This document shows positions 17,536 to 25,961 of a DNA stretch of 64,000 bases, piece by piece. How positions within the stretch are numbered: the first letter of the stretch is position 1; every line of letters begins with the position of its first letter. The stretch spans positions 664,370-728,369 of the forward strand of contig NZ_CP061317.1 of the NCBI RefSeq assembly GCF_018688355.1, written 5' to 3'. The notes under the pieces were generated by a model. The model saw nothing but the letters and a program-made list of their open reading frames with translations, was not told where the DNA came from and did not search any database. A program made the translations under genes and the position numbers. Origin of the DNA: Polynucleobacter sp. AP-Elch-400A-B2 (GTDB lineage: Bacteria > Pseudomonadota > Gammaproteobacteria > Burkholderiales > Burkholderiaceae).

Positions 17536-18906
17536 TTAGGAGATCAATAGACCTATCTTGGACTGCTTACGGATATTCCACAAGCGCTCAATAGCGGCGC
17601 TCATCTCAGTTGGGCTTGCGCCGCCACTAAATGCAGCCAGACGCATAGCCTTATCGGTAATTTCAGGGCGACTCAGAGTATTGCCGGGATCGCCTTTGGG
17701 TTCGTCTACGCGACCTTCTAAAACCTCACCACTATTTAAATGGACTTTGACTTTACCAATCCAGCGCTGAGGGTAGGCGCCATCCACTTCGGGATCCAGC
17801 ACCATAGTGACGCGATCACGGAATGCGCAAATGGCTTGATCATGAAAGTGCTGATCAAATTCTTGTAGACCTGCAAATTGATAGTGAGCAATCAAGGCTA
17901 ATACAGTGCCCATAGAAAACTTAGACTGGTGAATAGTCGCGGGATCGGTCACCGGGCCAAGCACATCGATAGCGCCTTGATGAACCAAGGTTTCTACTTT
18001 GGCGATATCGCTAGGCTTGAGGTGATGTGCCAGCATGACTTGTAACAAGGCATCTGCGGCAGGGTGGGTGTGACGGCATGATGCGTGATATTTGAAGCTC
18101 GTCTCAGCAATAGTCCAGCGGCTACCTAATCGATCAATCAACTTGCTAGGATCTGCATCGCTTGACATACCAGCAGCTAAACCTTGTTTGCCTTCCAAAA
18201 TGTGTTCGGCACCAGTAAAGCCTGATTGCGCCAGATAAGCCGACATCAAACCGGTAGAGGCAGCGTGTGCAGTATGTAATTGTTTAGAGTCGGCGGCATC
18301 GCGCAGAAATTCCCAAAGGCCAGCGGATTGGGTGCCAGCTGAACCGAAGGCATGCAACATTTGAGTAGGGTTCAGTTTTAGTAGATGACCTACTGCAGCG
18401 GCTGCAGCTAAGGTACCCGCAGTACCCGTAGTATGAAATGTCTTGTAGTGTGAGCGGCCTAGAAATTCTCCAACCCGAATACCGACTTCATAGCCAGCAA
18501 TAGCAGCTACCAGAAGATCTTCGCCTGAGGCGCCAATCGTTTGCGCCGTTGCTAATGCTGCAGGAAATACCACGGTGCCTGGATGAAAGACAGAGCCATT
18601 GTGAACATCATCTTGCTCAGCTACATGTGAAGCTGCAGCATTAGCGAGTGTTGCCAAAAAAGGGCTCGAGCTTTTACGGCTAATCAGAATTTCAGCGGAA
18701 CCAGGATTGGCGGTATTAAAGCCACCCATGTTTTGTGCAAACTGTGTCATCGTTTCTACTGGGCGTGAACCTTTACCAGCAATGGCAGAGCCAAACCAAT
18801 CCACCAGTAAATCTTCGGTGCGTGCAATCACCTCTGGGGGAATGTCGCTAATCTTTAATTCAGCAGCAAATGTCGCTAAGGCTTTGGATAAGTGTGGAGT
18901 AGTCAT
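17536..18906 (-). CDS. MmgE/PrpD family protein
   Basis: About 456 residues, MmgE/PrpD family, which includes 2-methylcitrate dehydratase and cis-aconitate decarboxylase. Visible: DWFGSAIAGKGSRPVE near the start, ASHVAEQDDVHNGSVFHPG around residue 95, TFHTTGTAGTLAAAAAVG, and SFKYHASCRHTHPAADALL around 275. The start was set at ATG 18906 (MTTPHLSKAL), because an upstream in-frame extension runs through the end of the preceding gene. It lies 14 bases after the MaoC-like gene. Dehydratase versus decarboxylase cannot be decided from motifs. Confidence 0.88.
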   Translation of the reverse strand: MTTPHLSKALATFAAELKISDIPPEVIARTEDLLVDWFGSAIAGKGSRPVETMTQFAQNMGGFNTANPGSAEILISRKSSSPFLATLANAAASHVAEQDDVHNGSVFHPGTVVFPAALATAQTIGASGEDLLVAAIAGYEVGIRVGEFLGRSHYKTFHTTGTAGTLAAAAAVGHLLKLNPTQMLHAFGSAGTQSAGLWEFLRDAADSKQLHTAHAASTGLMSAYLAQSGFTGAEHILEGKQGLAAGMSSDADPSKLIDRLGSRWTIAETSFKYHASCRHTHPAADALLQVMLAHHLKPSDIAKVETLVHQGAIDVLGPVTDPATIHQSKFSMGTVLALIAHYQFAGLQEFDQHFHDQAICAFRDRVTMVLDPEVDGAYPQRWIGKVKVHLNSGEVLEGRVDEPKGDPGNTLSRPEITDKAMRLAAFSGGASPTEMSAAIERLWNIRKQSKIGLLIS

Positions 18907-18920
18907 TGAGTAAAAATTTC

Positions 18921-19805
18921 CTAAGCTAAAACTGCAGTGGCTTGCATGGTGAGCCAGCCTTCGTGATCCTCGGCCCAAATGGAGATCGTTTTTCCGGAAG
19001 GATCTTTCTCCAAATCAGGCTTAGCGCTCACCTTAAATACATTGATATCAAAAGTCGGGCGAATGGCGCGGAACTCAAAGCTCTTTAACTTGCAAGCTGG
19101 AATACTCTGACGCACAAGATCCACCAACAAAGTCGCAATTAAAGGGCCGTGAACAATTAAGCCGGGATAGCCCTCTACTTCAGTAACATATTTACGATCG
19201 TAATGAATGCGATGACCATTAAATGTCAGTGCTGAGTAACGGAATAACAAAACATCATCAGGAGCGATTGTTTTAGACCAAGTGGCTCCCGTAGGAGCTG
19301 GTGTTGGTGCCACTGGCTTATCATCTGGTCCGGGAGCATCGCGATACACAATGTCATGCTCTTCAACTAAAGCCAAGCCATGTTGATTAGAGATGGTGTG
19401 TTTGACTAATACAAAGATGAGATCGCCAGTGCGACCCGCTTTGTGTGTAACAGATTCAATTTTGGAGGTGCGCTCGATTTCATCGCCAACTGCCAGAGGC
19501 GCCAACCATTCAATTCGACTACCGGCCCACATGCGACGCGGCAATGGGACGGGGGGTAAAAAGCCACCACGCTTGGGATGACCATCAGCGCCGATTTCTG
19601 ATTGGAGAGCGCAAGGTAAAAAATAGAGCCAATGCCATAACTCTGGCAGAAAAGTTCCGTCATTTGGAGCGGGATCAGGCCGATCGAGTGTTGCTGACAG
19701 AGCTCTGACAGGTGCAGCGGTAACAGTGTCTTGAAGGGTCTCAGTTTTACCGAGCCATTCTTGGAGGTGAGTGATGGTTTGGGGTTCAATTCGCATAAGT
19801 TCCAT
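18921..19805 (-). CDS. MaoC-like / FAS1-like acyl-CoA hydratase (itaconyl- or mesaconyl-CoA hydratase type)
   Basis: About 294 residues with a double hot-dog layout: an N-terminal FAS1-like dehydratase half and a C-terminal MaoC half containing the catalytic-type stretch FRYSALTFNGHRIHYDRKYV (Asn/His region). This arrangement is typical of mesaconyl-C4-CoA and itaconyl-CoA hydratases. Start taken as ATG 19805; TTG 19826 and ATG 19796 are also possible. It lies directly upstream of the PrpD and CitE-like genes and just downstream of chrA. Conversion to citramalyl-CoA is a contextual inference. Confidence 0.82.
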   Translation of the reverse strand: MELMRIEPQTITHLQEWLGKTETLQDTVTAAPVRALSATLDRPDPAPNDGTFLPELWHWLYFLPCALQSEIGADGHPKRGGFLPPVPLPRRMWAGSRIEWLAPLAVGDEIERTSKIESVTHKAGRTGDLIFVLVKHTISNQHGLALVEEHDIVYRDAPGPDDKPVAPTPAPTGATWSKTIAPDDVLLFRYSALTFNGHRIHYDRKYVTEVEGYPGLIVHGPLIATLLVDLVRQSIPACKLKSFEFRAIRPTFDINVFKVSAKPDLEKDPSGKTISIWAEDHEGWLTMQATAVLA

Positions 19806-19836
19806 TATGCCAATTTCAGCCCCCAATACAGCCTTG

Positions 19837-21162
19837 CTAGATCAATAAAGTAGTCAGTAAATAACTCAGAAGCCCAGCTAGGGCTGAACCGATCAACACA
19901 CTGATAACCCCTTTTTGATACTTAAAGAGCGCTAAACCTGCAAACAAGGTAATCACAATCGAAATCCATGAGATTGAACCACCAAGGCCATGCGGAAAAA
20001 AGACGTGATACGCAAAGAACAGACCTAGATTAGCGATGACACCAACCACTGCTGCAGAGATGGCAGTCAGGGGCGCAGTAAAACTCAGCTTGCCATGGGT
20101 GGATTCGATGAGTGGACCACCGACCAGTACCAGGAAAAAAGAAGGTAAAAAAGTAAACCAGGTGGCAACACAAGCCCCAAGCACGCCAAACCAAAACGGA
20201 TTTCCATTACCAATCAGATGTTGAATATGGCCAGCCAGATATCCAACAAAAGCCACCACCATGATGAGTGGTCCGGGAGTGGTTTCTCCAAGCGCTAAAC
20301 CATCCATCATCTGACCTGCGCTAAGCCAGTGGAATTGATCTACTGCACCTTGGTAGACGTAGGGCAGAACTGCGTAAGCACCACCAAAGGTGAGGAAGGC
20401 GGCTTTAGTAAAGAACCAAGCAATTTGTGGGTAGAGCGTTTTCCAGCCAAATATCAGTACTAAGGCAATAAATGGAATTAACCAGAGCGCGAGAACAACT
20501 GAACTCTGTAGTGCCAGTTTCTTTTTGGAAAACTGAGCATGGTCTGGAGTAGGGGTGTGATCATCAATTACTGCGGGAGCGTGAGTCGCTGTCGATTTAT
20601 CGTGAGTGGCAGTTTGCTGAAAATATTCTGGGTAGCGTTTGCCACCCCAGGCGCCGATCAATGCAGCAACGATAACGATGATCGGGAAGGCCAAATTAAA
20701 AACAAAGATCGCCAGAAAGGATCCGATTGCAATCCAACGTAGTGCTTGATTGTGAAGCGTGCGTTTACCAATGCGAACTGCTGCATGAAGGACGATAGCG
20801 GTGACGGCTGGTTTGATGCCAAAAAAGATGGCAGCAATCCAGGGCACTTGCCCAAAGGTGAGGTAGATCCAAGATAGGCCGATCAACATAAAGAGGGAAG
20901 GCAGAACAAAGAGGGTGCCCGCTAAAACACCACCCCAAGTGCGATGCATTAGCCAGCCGATATAAGTGACTAACTGCTGCGCTTCAGGCCCAGGCAACAA
21001 CATGCAATAGTTGAGCGCATGTAAAAAACGCCGCTCAGAAATCCAGCGACGCTTCTCAACAAGCTCTTGATGTAGGACGGCTATCTGTCCAGCGGGCCCA
21101 CCAAAACTAATAAAGCCCAGCTTAGCCCAAAACTTCAGGGCCTCGCGCAGTGGAACGCTCAA
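19837..21162 (-). CDS. chrA: Chromate efflux transporter ChrA
   Basis: A 441-residue inner-membrane protein of the long-chain chromate ion transporter family, with two homologous CHR halves. The first half holds KLGFISFGGPAGQIAVLH and MLLPGPEAQQLVTYIGW, the second AFLTFGGAYAVLPYVYQG and LGETTPGPLIMVVAFVGY. These FGG and PGP motifs are the family hallmarks. The halves are joined by a His- and Thr-rich loop around residues 185-215. Its start overlaps the end of fabI by four bases, so it is translationally linked to fatty-acid synthesis rather than to a chrB regulator, which is unusual. Confidence 0.92.
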   Translation of the reverse strand: MSVPLREALKFWAKLGFISFGGPAGQIAVLHQELVEKRRWISERRFLHALNYCMLLPGPEAQQLVTYIGWLMHRTWGGVLAGTLFVLPSLFMLIGLSWIYLTFGQVPWIAAIFFGIKPAVTAIVLHAAVRIGKRTLHNQALRWIAIGSFLAIFVFNLAFPIIVIVAALIGAWGGKRYPEYFQQTATHDKSTATHAPAVIDDHTPTPDHAQFSKKKLALQSSVVLALWLIPFIALVLIFGWKTLYPQIAWFFTKAAFLTFGGAYAVLPYVYQGAVDQFHWLSAGQMMDGLALGETTPGPLIMVVAFVGYLAGHIQHLIGNGNPFWFGVLGACVATWFTFLPSFFLVLVGGPLIESTHGKLSFTAPLTAISAAVVGVIANLGLFFAYHVFFPHGLGGSISWISIVITLFAGLALFKYQKGVISVLIGSALAGLLSYLLTTLLI

Positions 21163-21944
21163 ACTTCTTCCATGCCGCCAACCACTTGGCTAAAGCCGTT
21201 ATCGACATAAATGATTTCAGCAGTAATACCGTTTGCTAAATCAGACAATAGGAAGGCGGCGGTATTGCCAACATCATCAATTGTGACGTTGCGACGCATG
21301 GGGGCAGTTTGCTCAACTGCTTCCAAAATCTTGCCAAAGCCTTTAATGCCAGCAGCAGCCAAAGTTTTAATCGGGCCAGCAGAGATTCCGTTAGCGCGAA
21401 TGCCTTTAGGTCCAACTGAGCCAGCGATGTAGCGTACCGAAGCTTCAAGTGAGGCCTTAGCAAGTCCCATAGTGTTGTAGTTGGGAACGTTACGTAAGCT
21501 ACCGAGGTAAGTTAGTGTCAATAAGGAAGATTTATCGCGCAACATGGGCAAAGCTTCTTTTGCCATCGCCGGGAAGCTGTAAGCAGAGATGTCATGAGCG
21601 ATTTTGAAGCCTTCACGAGAAAGACCTTCTAAAAAGTCTCCAGCAATGGCTTCGCGTGGTGCAAACCCAATCGCATGGACAAAGCCATCAAACTGCGGCC
21701 AAGTCTTAGCTAAACCCTTAAAAAGGGCAGAAATCTGCTCATCACTGCCAACGTCGCAGTCAAAAATCAGTTCGGTATTGAATTCTTTGGCGAAATCGAC
21801 AATGCGGTCTTTGAAGCGCTCACCAACGTAGGTAAAGGCCAGTTCAGCACCCTCGCGGTGGCATGCCTTGGCAATACCATAGGCAATAGAGCGGTTAGAG
21901 AGAAGCCCGGTAATCAGGATTTTTTTGCCGGAGAGAAAGCCCAT
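21159..21944 (-). CDS. fabI: Enoyl-[acyl-carrier-protein] reductase (NADH) FabI
   Basis: A 261-residue short-chain dehydrogenase-fold enzyme that performs the last reduction in each fatty-acid elongation cycle. Diagnostic pieces: KILITGLLSNRSIAYGIAKA (cofactor loop), VHAIGFAPREAI, TLTYLGSLRNVPNYNTMGLA with the Tyr-x6-Tyr-x6-Lys active site, and GIRANGISAGPIKTLAA. Length is normal. It is divergent from yejA and is the first gene of a minus-strand run with chrA and the hydratase. Confidence 0.95.
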   Translation of the reverse strand: MGFLSGKKILITGLLSNRSIAYGIAKACHREGAELAFTYVGERFKDRIVDFAKEFNTELIFDCDVGSDEQISALFKGLAKTWPQFDGFVHAIGFAPREAIAGDFLEGLSREGFKIAHDISAYSFPAMAKEALPMLRDKSSLLTLTYLGSLRNVPNYNTMGLAKASLEASVRYIAGSVGPKGIRANGISAGPIKTLAAAGIKGFGKILEAVEQTAPMRRNVTIDDVGNTAAFLLSDLANGITAEIIYVDNGFSQVVGGMEEV

Positions 21945-21994
21945 GTTGTTTCCTTTACTTCAAATATGATTAGCTATCTACAATTGTTGCATAT

Positions 21995-23863
21995 ATGTCC
22001 ACCCTAAACCCCATTCGCCAAATAGCCCATTTCTTGCTACTAGCCATGCTAGTGGGGCTTGGGGTCAATGTAGCGCAGGCAGCTCAAGGGATTTCCCAGT
22101 ATGGCAAGCCTAAATATGCCGAAGGATTTGCTCATTTTGATTACGTGAATCCTCATGCCCCTAGGGGAGGTACCCTCACTTTACCCAACCCAGGGCAAAG
22201 AACCAGTTTTGATAAGTTCAATCCTTTTACTCTGCGGGGTGTAACGGCGCCCGGAATTGAGTTGATGTTTGAATCTTTGGCCGAGGGAAGTGCTGATGAG
22301 GTATCAAGCATTTATGGTTTGCTTGCTGAAGACATTGCTGTTGCTCAAGACCATAAGTCGGTAACGTTTCGCATTCGTCCTGAAGCAAAGTTTTCTGATG
22401 GTAGCCCAGTCTTAGCTGCAGATGTGAAACATAGCTTTGATGTATTAATGAGTGGTAAAGCGCATCCACGCTATAGAACTACCTTCGCAGATATCAAAGA
22501 AGCGGTTGTGTTATCCGATCGAGCAGTGCGTTTTGATTTCAAAAACAACAATACAGAATTACCTATTTTGGCGGGAACACTCCCTATCTTCTCTCGTAAC
22601 TGGGGAAAGAATCCGGACGGTACGATCATTCCTTTTGAGAAGATTGCCTTTGAAGCACCATTGGGTAGCGGGCCTTACCTGATTGAATCCTTTAAAGCTG
22701 GTAAATCCATTGTCTATAAGCGAAACCCGCAATATTGGGCCGATCAATTAAGCAAGCCTTTAAATGTTCGCGTTGGTTTTTATAACTTTGATCGCGTGCT
22801 TTACAAACTCTATAGTGACGATGCTGTTCGTCTGGAGGCCTTCAAAGCGGGTGAGTTCGACGCCATCGTTGAATACCGCGCCAAGATTTGGGCTAAGGGC
22901 TATGTGGGTTCCAAGTTTGATAACGGTACCCTATTGAGGAAGGCATTCCTCAATAACAACGGGGCAGGGATGCAGGGTTTTGCAATGAACCTTCGTCGCC
23001 CAATCTTCAAGGATGCTCGAGTACGAGAAGCTTTGGGTTACGCCTTAGATTTTGAATGGCTCAATCGCCAAATTTTTTATGATCAATACAGTCGTATCAA
23101 TAGCTACTTTCAGAATAGCGATTTGAGTGCGAATTTTGATGGACCGCGTAAGCCCACTGAAGCAGAACTAAAACTACTAAGACCATTAAAAATAAAATAC
23201 CCACAATGGGTGCCTGACGCAGTATTTGATCCAATGCCCCCGGCCCCATCCACCAAGTCGCCAGATAGCCTACGTCAAAATTTAAAGAAAGCCCGCGAAC
23301 TATTGATGCATGCTGGCTGGCAGTATCGCGATGGCGAATTGCGTAATGAAAAGGGCGAGCCATTTCGTTTTGAGATGGTGGAGAATGGCGGATTCTTTCT
23401 TAGGGTAATTTCGGCTTATGTGCGTAATTTAGAGAAGTTGGGAGTTCAGGTAGATATCCGAACTAGCGACTTCGCCCTTCATCAAAAGCGGATGGATGAA
23501 TTTGATTTTGATATGACGACAGTTCGTTTCCCAGATTCGCAAAATCCTGGAAATGAACTATGGGATCGCTTTGGTAGTCAGGCTGCCAAAGAAAAAGGAT
23601 CGGATAATGTTATTGGCATTAAGTCACCAGTAGTGGATGCCTTGATTCAGGAAATTACTAAAGCACAAAATCGCGAGGAGTTACGTGCCGCTACGAGAGC
23701 CTTAGATCGCGTACTCTGGAATAGTTATTACGTCATTCCACAGTGGTATAACCCAACGCACCGGGTTGCCTATCGCAAAGAGATGCGCTATCCAGAGCCT
23801 CCCTTGTACTACTCAGCGGAGCCTTGGATTATGCAGAACTGGTGGAAAGAGGATGCTAAATAA
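21995..23863 (+). CDS. yejA: Peptide ABC transporter substrate-binding protein (YejA type)
   Basis: A 622-residue periplasmic binding protein of the SBP_bac_5 family. A signal peptide (cleavage near VAQA-AQG) is followed by ISQYGKPKYAEGFAHFDYVN and PRGGTLTLPNPGQRTSFDKF, typical of YejA and its relatives that bind short or modified peptides such as microcin C. It is the first gene of a complete yejABEF importer; its TAA stop overlaps the next ATG by one base. Confidence 0.92.
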   Translation: MSTLNPIRQIAHFLLLAMLVGLGVNVAQAAQGISQYGKPKYAEGFAHFDYVNPHAPRGGTLTLPNPGQRTSFDKFNPFTLRGVTAPGIELMFESLAEGSADEVSSIYGLLAEDIAVAQDHKSVTFRIRPEAKFSDGSPVLAADVKHSFDVLMSGKAHPRYRTTFADIKEAVVLSDRAVRFDFKNNNTELPILAGTLPIFSRNWGKNPDGTIIPFEKIAFEAPLGSGPYLIESFKAGKSIVYKRNPQYWADQLSKPLNVRVGFYNFDRVLYKLYSDDAVRLEAFKAGEFDAIVEYRAKIWAKGYVGSKFDNGTLLRKAFLNNNGAGMQGFAMNLRRPIFKDARVREALGYALDFEWLNRQIFYDQYSRINSYFQNSDLSANFDGPRKPTEAELKLLRPLKIKYPQWVPDAVFDPMPPAPSTKSPDSLRQNLKKARELLMHAGWQYRDGELRNEKGEPFRFEMVENGGFFLRVISAYVRNLEKLGVQVDIRTSDFALHQKRMDEFDFDMTTVRFPDSQNPGNELWDRFGSQAAKEKGSDNVIGIKSPVVDALIQEITKAQNREELRAATRALDRVLWNSYYVIPQWYNPTHRVAYRKEMRYPEPPLYYSAEPWIMQNWWKEDAK

Positions 23864-24939
23864 TGCAAGGTCAAATGCGCGCCTATATCTTTAAACGCCT
23901 ACTGTTAATGATCCCAACCTTATTGGGTGTACTGACCTTGACCTTTGCAGTCGTCCAATTTGTACCCGGCGGCCCAGTGGAGCAGATGGTCTTGGAATTA
24001 AAGGGCAAGGGTGCTGGAGCAACCGGTGGATCAGAGTCATCGGGTGCTGGAGCAACCTATCGCGGGCGTCAAGGTGTTGATGCACAACGCTTGGAAGAGG
24101 TTAAGGCGCTCTACGGATTTGATAAGCCACCAGTAGAGCGATATTTCATGATGCTGGGACGTTTTGCCAGATTCGATTTAGGTCAAAGCTATTACCAGCA
24201 CGAAAGTGTCTGGGGCTTAGTAGTTTCTAAGCTGCCCGTATCGATCAGCATTGGTTTGTGGACCTTCTTTATTACATACCTGGTATCCATTCCTTTGGGT
24301 ATTGCCAAAGCAGTGCGCGATGGCTCTCGCTTTGATGCAGTTACTAGCAGCTTCATCTTGGTCGGTTATGCCATTCCAGGATTTGTATTGGGAGTACTCC
24401 TCCTTGTCCTCTTTGGTGGCGGCAGTTTTTTGCAAATTTTTCCACTACGCGGACTGACTTCAGATAACTGGAGTGAGCTCAGCATGATGGGCAAGATAAT
24501 GGACTATTTGTGGCATTTAGTTTTGCCGATCACCGCTTCTGTTTTAGGTAGCTTTGCAGTGATCACGATGCTGACGAAGAACTCCTTTTTAGAAGAGATC
24601 CGCAAACAGTATGTACTGACTGCGAGAGCTAAAGGACTCACCGAAAAACAAGTGCTGTGGAAGCATGTATTCCGCAATGCGCTCCTTCCCTTGGTGACTG
24701 GATTTCCAGCAGCATTTATTGGTGCTTTCTTTACAGGCTCGTTACTGATCGAAACCCTATTTTCTTTAGATGGACTGGGTTTACTTTCTTATGAGTCTGT
24801 CATGCGACGTGACTATCCAGTAGTTTTCGGAACACTTTATCTTTTTACGCTGATTGGCTTATTTACTAAGTTGATTTCGGATCTTTGTTACGTCTACATT
24901 GATCCGCGCATCCAGTTTGGTGCGGGAGGTGGCTCATGA
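23863..24939 (+). CDS. yejB: Peptide ABC transporter permease (YejB type)
   Basis: A 358-residue binding-protein-dependent permease. The N-terminus (YIFKRLLLMIPTLLGVLTLT and VQFVPGGPVEQM) is the DppB-like start, followed by a Gly- and Ser-rich periplasmic insert at about residues 45-65, characteristic of YejB. The EAA loop region reads YVLTARAKGLTEKQVLWKHV. It overlaps yejE by four bases. Confidence 0.93.
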   Translation: MQGQMRAYIFKRLLLMIPTLLGVLTLTFAVVQFVPGGPVEQMVLELKGKGAGATGGSESSGAGATYRGRQGVDAQRLEEVKALYGFDKPPVERYFMMLGRFARFDLGQSYYQHESVWGLVVSKLPVSISIGLWTFFITYLVSIPLGIAKAVRDGSRFDAVTSSFILVGYAIPGFVLGVLLLVLFGGGSFLQIFPLRGLTSDNWSELSMMGKIMDYLWHLVLPITASVLGSFAVITMLTKNSFLEEIRKQYVLTARAKGLTEKQVLWKHVFRNALLPLVTGFPAAFIGAFFTGSLLIETLFSLDGLGLLSYESVMRRDYPVVFGTLYLFTLIGLFTKLISDLCYVYIDPRIQFGAGGGS

Positions 24940-25961
24940 GTCGCTGGCATCGATTTAAAAATAGTCGCATGGGTTATGCCAGCCTTTGGATTTTCATGAT
25001 TCTATTTGGCCTTTCTATGGGCGCTGAGCTGATTGCGAATGACAAACCTTGGGTAGTGCGCTATGAAGGAAAATTTTATTTCCCGATTGTGAAGTCACAA
25101 CCCGAAAGAGTGTTTGGTGGTGACTTTGCGACGCCAACCGATTTTTTAGATCCGGACATTCGTCATAACATTACGAGTAATGGTAATTGGGCAATTTACC
25201 CACCCATTCCTTATAGCTATGAGACGCTCAATTACTTCTCAAAAGAACCTAATCCCGCACCACCATCACTTGATAACTGGTTAGGCACTGATGATCGTGG
25301 GCGCGATGTCTTATCTCGTTTAATTTATGGCTTTCGTCTATCGATTTTGTTTGGCTTAGCGCTCACCATTGTCGGTGTCAGTGTGGGAATTATCACTGGC
25401 TCCTTAATGGGATTTTTTGGCGGAAAGTTTGATCTGGTTTCTCAGCGTTTGATTGAAATTTGGTCGGCGATGCCAGAGTTATATCTACTCATCATCTTTG
25501 CCTCCATTTTTAATCCAAGCATTTGGCTCTTGATTATTCTGCTGGCAGCATTTGGTTGGATGGGTTTATCTGACTACGTGCGTGCAGAGTTCTTCCGTAA
25601 CCGCGCTCTGGAGTATGTTCGTGCAGCCCGAGCATTGGGATTGACCAATCTTCAAATCATGCGTCGTCATATCCTGCCAAATAGTTTGACGCCCGTTATT
25701 ACCTTTCTTCCCTTCAGAATGAGTGCAGCGATCTTATCGCTTACCAGTTTAGATTTCCTGGGTTTGGGTGTGCCACCAGGAACGCCCAGTCTTGGTGAAT
25801 TGCTCTCCCAAGGAAAAAGTAATTTGGATGCGTGGTGGATTTCACTATCAACCTTTATTGTTTTAGTAGCCACCTTACTCTTGCTTACTTTTATGGGCGA
25901 GGCACTACGCGATGCCTTTGATTCTCGTAAGTCAGGCCCGATGAGTGGGGGTCGCTCATGA
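24936..25961 (+). CDS. yejE: Peptide ABC transporter permease (YejE type)
   Basis: A 341-residue DppC-like permease. After a first transmembrane helix there is a long periplasmic segment with the YejE-type text ITSNGNWAIYPPIPYSYETL, then WLGTDDRGRDVLSRLIYGFR and the EAA loop YVRAARALGLTNLQIMRRHI. Overlaps both neighbours by four bases, which supports translational coupling. Confidence 0.93.
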   Translation: MSRWHRFKNSRMGYASLWIFMILFGLSMGAELIANDKPWVVRYEGKFYFPIVKSQPERVFGGDFATPTDFLDPDIRHNITSNGNWAIYPPIPYSYETLNYFSKEPNPAPPSLDNWLGTDDRGRDVLSRLIYGFRLSILFGLALTIVGVSVGIITGSLMGFFGGKFDLVSQRLIEIWSAMPELYLLIIFASIFNPSIWLLIILLAAFGWMGLSDYVRAEFFRNRALEYVRAARALGLTNLQIMRRHILPNSLTPVITFLPFRMSAAILSLTSLDFLGLGVPPGTPSLGELLSQGKSNLDAWWISLSTFIVLVATLLLLTFMGEALRDAFDSRKSGPMSGGRS

